A stretch of DNA of 64,000 bases from Spongiactinospora rosea. GTDB lineage: Bacteria > Actinomycetota > Actinomycetes > Streptosporangiales > Streptosporangiaceae. Below the pieces are notes generated by a model. It searched no databases. It had not been told where the DNA came from and worked only from the letters and a program-made list of their open reading frames with translations. The DNA is taken from assembly GCF_003315795.1 (NCBI RefSeq), contig NZ_QMEY01000008.1, forward strand, positions 62,001-126,000. Reading direction: 5' to 3'. The number at the start of each line of letters is the position of its first letter. Position 1 is the first letter of the stretch. Made by a program: the position numbers and the translations under genes. Shown here one piece after another: positions 59,547-64,000 of this stretch.

Positions 59547-60757
59547 CCGGCGGAGGCCATGAGGCGTCTGCCGAGACGTTGCGCGGGGGCTTCGACGAAG
59601 CGCCAGGTCAGTGCGGAAATGCCGAGCAACAGCACGACCACGGCCGCCAGAATGCCCAGCCTGACGGGAATCGCGAGGCCGAGCGGATCCGGCCAGAGAT
59701 GTTGCACGCTTTCCAGCAGCAGCGGATGGAGCAGGTATAACGAATAACTGACCAGTCCGAGCCAGGTGAGCGGACCCGGCATCCTACGGTTTCGCAGCGC
59801 CATCCCGATGAGGAAAGTGAGCCAGGCCGCCGCCATCGCCGCCTGCAATCCCGGCCGGTCACCGGCCAGCCAGATGCCGAGCAGCGGCACCAGGGCCACC
59901 CAGGACGCGCGTTTCCAGGAGATCTCCGCCCGCTCGGCCCGGTAAAGAACCGTGCCCGCGAACATGGTGGCGAGAATGAACAGCCCCTCCCACGGGCCGG
60001 GGTAATTCTGGTTGACCGCCAGCAGCGTGAGCACGGTCAGCCCGATCACGATCGCGCCCGCCCGCCGCACGCCGCCCGACGGCCTGAACACGGCCACCAG
60101 CCCGGCCGCCGCCAGCACGACGACGACCACGACGACCGCCAGCATCTGTCCCCGCCCGCCGGTCGATAGCAGCGCCGACGGGAGCACCCCCGCGCCCAGC
60201 GCGGCCACGGCGATGAACCCGAGCGCGGTGATCCCGCTGCGCCGATGCACGCCCAGCACGTACATCGCGGTGAGCAGGAGGTAGAAGGCCATCTCATAGG
60301 ACAGCGTCCAGAGCACGTTGACGATGTTGGGCATGGCGAACAGGTTCTGGAGCATCGTCAGGTGCCCGAGCCCGAGCGCCACGGGCCGGGTCTGCCACCA
60401 GTCGTGGAGTGCGTCCCAGCCGAGCGCGGCGAGCAGCGCCATTCCCGCCACACTGACGGCGAACATCGGATACAGCCGGAAGAAACGGGAAATCCAAAAC
60501 CCCCGCACACTGCCCCGGCGTTCCAGCGACGCGGGCACGATATAGCCGCTGACCAAGAAGAACACCAGCACGCCGTACCAGCCGGGCTCGAATATCACCT
60601 TGATCGGCAACCGGTGCTCGGGAAACAACGGCGCCAGCGCGTGCTCGGCGACCACCATCAACGCCGCCATCCCGCGCAGCGCGTCCAGCCAGCCCAGCCT
60701 CCGATCGTTTCCCGCCCGCGACTCCTGTTTCCGCTCCTGCTCCTGGGTGGTCGCCAT
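59540..60757 (-). CDS. membrane acyltransferase (family 3, OafA-like)
   Basis: 405 aa. LGWLDALRGMAALMVVAEHA contains the catalytic His of the acyltransferase-3 family; GVLVFFLVSGYIVPASLERR and RFFRLYPMFAVSV follow, with ten or eleven hydrophobic segments and a C-terminal RFVEAPAQRLGRR. Such proteins O-acylate surface sugars or peptidoglycan. Its product may decorate the cell envelope; no operon partners. Confidence 0.92.
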   Translation of the reverse strand: MATTQEQERKQESRAGNDRRLGWLDALRGMAALMVVAEHALAPLFPEHRLPIKVIFEPGWYGVLVFFLVSGYIVPASLERRGSVRGFWISRFFRLYPMFAVSVAGMALLAALGWDALHDWWQTRPVALGLGHLTMLQNLFAMPNIVNVLWTLSYEMAFYLLLTAMYVLGVHRRSGITALGFIAVAALGAGVLPSALLSTGGRGQMLAVVVVVVVLAAAGLVAVFRPSGGVRRAGAIVIGLTVLTLLAVNQNYPGPWEGLFILATMFAGTVLYRAERAEISWKRASWVALVPLLGIWLAGDRPGLQAAMAAAWLTFLIGMALRNRRMPGPLTWLGLVSYSLYLLHPLLLESVQHLWPDPLGLAIPVRLGILAAVVVLLLGISALTWRFVEAPAQRLGRRLMASAGQ

Positions 60758-60861
60758 CTGCGGATAATAATCGCGGCACGCGGCCCGGTGAATATCGGAA
60801 ACGCGCCGGCGTCAGGCGGTCATTCGCCGGTAATCACGCGCGACGCCGCCGGCACGCCGGG

Positions 60862-61455
60862 TCAGCGGAAGCGGACCTTGAGGCGGCCGTAGCCGAGCTT
60901 GCCGGTGAGGCGGATGCGGGGGCCGCCGGGCTTCTGGCGCTTGGGGGCGCGGCAGACGACCCTGCCCCACTGGCACTCCACGCGGTCGACGTCGACCTCG
61001 GTGTCGTGGGGCACGGTGAGCAGGGCCGAGCCGTAGTCGAGCGACAGCTCGATCTCGACCACGGGGTGCTCGATGACCGCGTGGGTCAGGTCGAGGACGA
61101 CTCCGCCGTACTCGGACTCGACCCGCAGGGCGCGCGGGACGCGCCAGGCGCCGGTGCGGGTGATGCGCCCGCCGGTGCCCTTCAGCTCGACGACCCTCTC
61201 CGGCTCGGCGACGGCGCCGCCCAGGTCGGCGGTGAGCGCGGCGAGGTCGCCGCGGGAGCGGGCGGCGAGGGCGTGGGCGATCCGCTCCTCCATCTCCTGG
61301 GAGGTCAGGCGGCCGTCGGCGAACGCCTGCTGCAACAGCTCGACGACCTGGTCGCGCTCGGCGTTGGTGACGCGCATGAGCGAGTCGGACGGCGCATCGG
61401 ATGACACGGCGGCAAGCGAGCCGCTTTCGGCATCGGGCATGGGCGACAAAGCCAT
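60862..61455 (-). CDS. DUF1707 membrane/envelope-stress-like protein
   Basis: About 197 aa from ATG 61455; other in-frame ATGs lie upstream to 61536 and none has a clear SD, so the start is uncertain. MRVTNAERDQVVELLQQAFADGRLTSQEMEERI is the DUF1707 core, and ALRVESEYGGVVLDLTHAVIEHPVVEIELSLDYGSALLTV is a cell-wall-active (LiaF-like) beta domain. No membrane segment is evident. Divergent from the FUSC gene. Confidence 0.8.
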   Translation of the reverse strand: MALSPMPDAESGSLAAVSSDAPSDSLMRVTNAERDQVVELLQQAFADGRLTSQEMEERIAHALAARSRGDLAALTADLGGAVAEPERVVELKGTGGRITRTGAWRVPRALRVESEYGGVVLDLTHAVIEHPVVEIELSLDYGSALLTVPHDTEVDVDRVECQWGRVVCRAPKRQKPGGPRIRLTGKLGYGRLKVRFR

Positions 61456-61499
61456 AATGATGCCATGGTGACGCCAGAATGACGTCATGTCAACTGCTG

Positions 61500-61516
61500 A
61501 CATATGGGGCATATGT
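61500..61516. promoter_or_regulatory. perfect inverted repeat in the DUF1707/FUSC divergent gap
   Basis: ACATATG-GGG-CATATGT (7-3-7) in the AT-richer gap, beside a second TGACGTCA palindrome (61481-61488). A good candidate operator for both genes. Confidence 0.4.
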
Positions 61517-61541
61517 GACCCCAATGTCATAAACATCCATC

Positions 61542-62648
61542 ATGCTGGGAGGGGTGCGTACGTGGCTCAGCGATCAGGTGAAGACACGGCTGGGCACGTT
61601 CGGTCACCAGGTGCCCGCGATCGTGCAGAGTGCCGTGGGCTCGGCGGTGGCGTGGATCGTCGCGGTCCAGGCGCTCGGCCACGCCCATCCCCTCTTCGCC
61701 CCGATCTCGGTGATGATCTGCGTCGGCGTGGGGCTGGGCAACCGGCTGCGCAGGGTCGCCGAGCTGGTGGTCGGCGTGACCCTGGGCGTGGGCATCGGCG
61801 ACCTCCTGGTGTCCTGGATCGGCTCGGGACCGTGGCAGATGGCGCTGGTCATCGTGCTGGCCATGGGCGTGGCCGGGCTGCTGAACAGCGGTGAGCTGTT
61901 CGTGACCCAGGTCGGGTCCTCGGCGGTGCTGGTCGCCATGCTGGTGCCCGGCGAGGACGTCGGCGGGCTCGACCGGATGGCCGACGCGCTGACCGGCGGG
62001 GTCGTCGGCCTCATCGCGGTCGCGCTGCTGCCGGCCAGCCCGGTGGCCATCGCCGGGCGGCACCTGTCCCAGTTGCTCGACGCGCTGTCCACGGTCCTGG
62101 AGCGGGCGGCGGACGCGATCGACCAGCGGGACGCGGACCTCGCGGCCGAGGCCCTGGAGAAGGGCCGCACCACGCAGTCGCTGGTGGAGGAGTTCACGGC
62201 GGCGCTGGTGAACAGCAAGGAGATCACCATGATCTCGCCGCTGCGCAGGCACCACCGGGCCCGGCTGGCCCGGTACGAGACGGCCGCGCTGCCCGTGGAC
62301 CTTGCGCTGCGCAACGCGCGGGTGCTGGCCCGCCGCACGCTGGCCGCGCTCGGCGAGCCCGGCCCGCCGCCGCGGGCGCTCGCCGAGTCGATGCGCGAGG
62401 TGTCGGAGGCGGCGCTGCTGCTCCAGCTCGAACTGAACGCCGGGCGCGAGCCGATGCTGGCCCGGCAGGCGCTGCTGGCCGTCGCCGCCAGGGAACGCCC
62501 GGCGAACCTCGGCTTCTCCGCCAACGTCACCCTCGCCCAGCTCCGCTCGATCGCCGTGGACCTGCTCCAGGCCACCGGCATGGGCCACGACGAGGCGACC
62601 GCGGCGCTGACCCCGCTGACCGAGAACCAGCGGCGGCGCGCGGGCTGA
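61542..62648 (+). CDS. FUSC-family aromatic-acid-exporter-like membrane protein
   Basis: 368 aa. Four N-terminal membrane segments (QSAVGSAVAWIVAVQALGHA, ISVMICVGVGLGNRLRRVAE, LVVGVTLGVGIGDLLVSWI, LVIVLAMGVAGLLNSGELFV and SSAVLVAMLVPGED) followed by a long cytoplasmic helical part. This is half of a typical FUSC/YccS protein. Probably exports aromatic or hydrophobic acids; substrate unknown. Confidence 0.82.
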   Translation: MLGGVRTWLSDQVKTRLGTFGHQVPAIVQSAVGSAVAWIVAVQALGHAHPLFAPISVMICVGVGLGNRLRRVAELVVGVTLGVGIGDLLVSWIGSGPWQMALVIVLAMGVAGLLNSGELFVTQVGSSAVLVAMLVPGEDVGGLDRMADALTGGVVGLIAVALLPASPVAIAGRHLSQLLDALSTVLERAADAIDQRDADLAAEALEKGRTTQSLVEEFTAALVNSKEITMISPLRRHHRARLARYETAALPVDLALRNARVLARRTLAALGEPGPPPRALAESMREVSEAALLLQLELNAGREPMLARQALLAVAARERPANLGFSANVTLAQLRSIAVDLLQATGMGHDEATAALTPLTENQRRRAG

Positions 62649-62652
62649 GGGC

Positions 62653-63045
62653 TCAGCGCGCCCCCAGGGCCGCGGCGATGGCGTCCTGGACGGTGTCGTG
62701 CACCCAGACGTGCGCGCGTACGCCCGTCACGGCCAGCAGGCGGGAGGGCGCGTGCCGCAGCGCCGCCAGCCTGACCTCCCCGCCGTGCCGCCGCGTCTCG
62801 CTCGCGCACAGCAGCAGCACCCGCAGCCCGGCGCTGTCGATGAACGGCACCTCCGATAGGTCGAACACCACGTGCTCGCCCCGGTCGCGGTCGCGGCGGG
62901 CGCGTTCGATGTAGCTCTCCAGCTCCCCCGCCGTGGCGAAGTCCAGCTCGCCCGCCACCGCGATCAGCGTCACCGCGGGCAGGTGCGTGTGTGCCAGCGC
63001 CAGGGGTCCACGCGGTACGTCCGGCCGCCGCCGCCCGCTTGCCAT
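62653..63045 (-). CDS. STAS-domain anti-sigma-factor antagonist
   Basis: 130 aa. VTLIAVAGELDFATAGELES and VVFDLSEVPFIDSAGLRVLL with the phosphorylatable Ser of the family. Cognate anti-sigma factor not in the window. Convergent with the FUSC gene (4 bp between stops). Confidence 0.92.
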   Translation of the reverse strand: MASGRRRPDVPRGPLALAHTHLPAVTLIAVAGELDFATAGELESYIERARRDRDRGEHVVFDLSEVPFIDSAGLRVLLLCASETRRHGGEVRLAALRHAPSRLLAVTGVRAHVWVHDTVQDAIAAALGAR

Positions 63046-63086
63046 GTCCGAACATTAGACCCCACCGGCCCATCGGAACAGGCCGA

Positions 63087-64000
63087 TCAGGCGACCGAGA
63101 TGACGAGCTTTCCGGCCGCCCGGCCCGCCCGCAGGTGGGCGATGGCCGCGGGCACCTCGTCCAGCGGATAGGAACGCTCTACGACCGGCGTCAGCGCCCC
63201 GGTCTCGATCAGCTCCGCGAGGTGGCGGAGGTCCGCCTCGCGGGTCGTGCTGAGCAGCCCGCGCAGCTTGGCGCCTACGAACGGGGACAGCAACATCGCC
63301 CGGATCTGCCTGCCCGCGCCGCCGGTCCAGCGCCCGCCGACCTCGGAGCCGACGAGGACGAGCCTGCCCCCGGGCCGCAGGATGCGCCGCAACGACGCCA
63401 GCGAGCGCTGACCGCCGGTGTCCAGGATGAGGTCATAGCGCCGGGATCCGGTGGTCGGCTCCTCCTTGGTGCGGTCGATGACGTGGTCGGCTCCGATCGA
63501 GCGGACCAGTTCGGTCTTCGCGCCGCTGCACACGCCGGTCACCCGCGCGCCGAGCGCCTTGGCGATCTGCACCGCGAACGTCCCGACGCCCCCGCCCGCG
63601 CCGAAGATCAATACCTCCTCGCCCTCGCGCAGCTCGCCGCGGTCGCGCAGCCCCTGGAGGGCCGCGAGCCCGGACACGGGCACCGCCGCCGCCCGCTCGA
63701 AGGTGGTGCCGGCCGGGAGGGGCACGAGCGTGTCCTGGCGGGCCAGCGCGTACTCGGCGTAGGAACCGTCGCACGCGCCGAACACGGCGTCGCCGGGCTT
63801 GAAGCGGGAGACGTCCCGGCCGACCGCCGCGACGGTGCCCGCGACGTCCATTCCGACGAGCGGGTTCTTCGGCCGGCGCACGCCGAAGCCGACCAGGCGC
63901 ACGAGGTACGGCAGGCCGGTGATGGTGTGCCAGACCCCCTGGTCGACCCCGGCCGCGTGGACCCGCACGAGCACGTCGCCGGGCCCCGGCTCGGGCCGCT
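63087..64000 (-). CDS. zinc-independent MDR quinone oxidoreductase-like protein (N-terminus outside window)
   Basis: Open to the window edge; the frame continues upstream of the first Met (PGPGDVLVRVHAAGVDQGVWH, so the true start is beyond 64000). NADP-binding GAGGGVGTFAVQIAKALGARVTGVCSG, KTELVRSIGADHVIDRTKEE and PDSRFKPGDAVFGACDGSYAEYA are typical of NAD(P)H:quinone oxidoreductase/MDR proteins. Zinc ligands are not seen, consistent with the quinone-reductase branch. Confidence 0.9.
   Translation of the reverse strand, partial: RPEPGPGDVLVRVHAAGVDQGVWHTITGLPYLVRLVGFGVRRPKNPLVGMDVAGTVAAVGRDVSRFKPGDAVFGACDGSYAEYALARQDTLVPLPAGTTFERAAAVPVSGLAALQGLRDRGELREGEEVLIFGAGGGVGTFAVQIAKALGARVTGVCSGAKTELVRSIGADHVIDRTKEEPTTGSRRYDLILDTGGQRSLASLRRILRPGGRLVLVGSEVGGRWTGGAGRQIRAMLLSPFVGAKLRGLLSTTREADLRHLAELIETGALTPVVERSYPLDEVPAAIAHLRAGRAAGKLVISVA

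Overview
The window is a 64 kb stretch of very GC-rich, gene-dense bacterial chromosome (roughly 70 % G+C by eye). GTG starts, 4-bp ATGA/GTGA gene overlaps, leaderless promoters (TANNNT box 6-7 nt before the start codon), XRE/DUF397 gene pairs, DUF574 methyltransferases, RNHCP proteins and DUF1707 proteins all point to a filamentous actinobacterium. Streptosporangiales (Nonomuraea/Streptosporangium-like) is my best guess, not a demonstrated placement. No rRNA, tRNA, CRISPR, transposase or phage genes were seen. It reads as ordinary chromosome with several accessory patches.

Layout. 0-5 kb: end of a LuxR regulator, then a sulfur-scavenging operon (cysteine-containing leader peptide, ssuA-C-B-type ABC importer, flavin monooxygenase). 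5-7 kb: a DUF6492 protein and a TPP-riboswitch-controlled tenA. 7-11 kb: a macrolactam-synthetase (lasso-cyclase-like) gene with a tiny upstream ORF and a two-gene ABC exporter, then a secreted GH31 enzyme. 13.5-16 kb: small proteins, an XRE/DUF397 pair and a GrpB protein. 16-20 kb: an ABC sugar importer plus an N-acetylneuraminate-lyase-like enzyme behind a promoter containing a perfect palindrome. 21.4-28.6 kb: an overlapping herA-sbcD-sbcC-nurA DNA-end-processing operon with an HTH-containing protein upstream.

28.6-41.9 kb: small unknowns, a frameshifted kptA, a 2-hydroxyacid dehydrogenase, CbiX plus urea transporter, cytochrome bd oxidase (cydAB), a methyltransferase, an ATP-dependent DNA ligase, a protein combining an RNAP alpha-CTD-like and a sigma region-4-like domain, tandem RNHCP proteins, a HAD phosphatase and a secreted GH19 chitinase behind a 21-bp palindrome. 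42-47 kb: an SDR, about 500 bp of degenerate ~15-bp repeats, a strong terminator, Spo0M, beta-carbonic anhydrase, an ATP-grasp enzyme and a membrane protein carrying an orphan adenylation C-subdomain. 47-64 kb: TetR/DrrAB-type transporter, small enzymes, a very large secreted subtilisin, a nickel/cobalt exporter pair, a purple-acid-phosphatase-like protein, an acyltransferase, DUF1707/FUSC divergent genes, a STAS protein and the 3' part of a quinone-oxidoreductase-type gene.

The loci most worth follow-up are the macrolactam synthetase cluster (no recognisable lasso B1/B2 genes), the alpha-CTD/sigma-4 protein with its overlapping zinc-ribbon sORF, the orphan adenylation-subdomain membrane protein convergently overlapping an ATP-grasp gene, and the 15-bp repeat array. 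Functions are inferred from motifs read by eye; no database search was possible.
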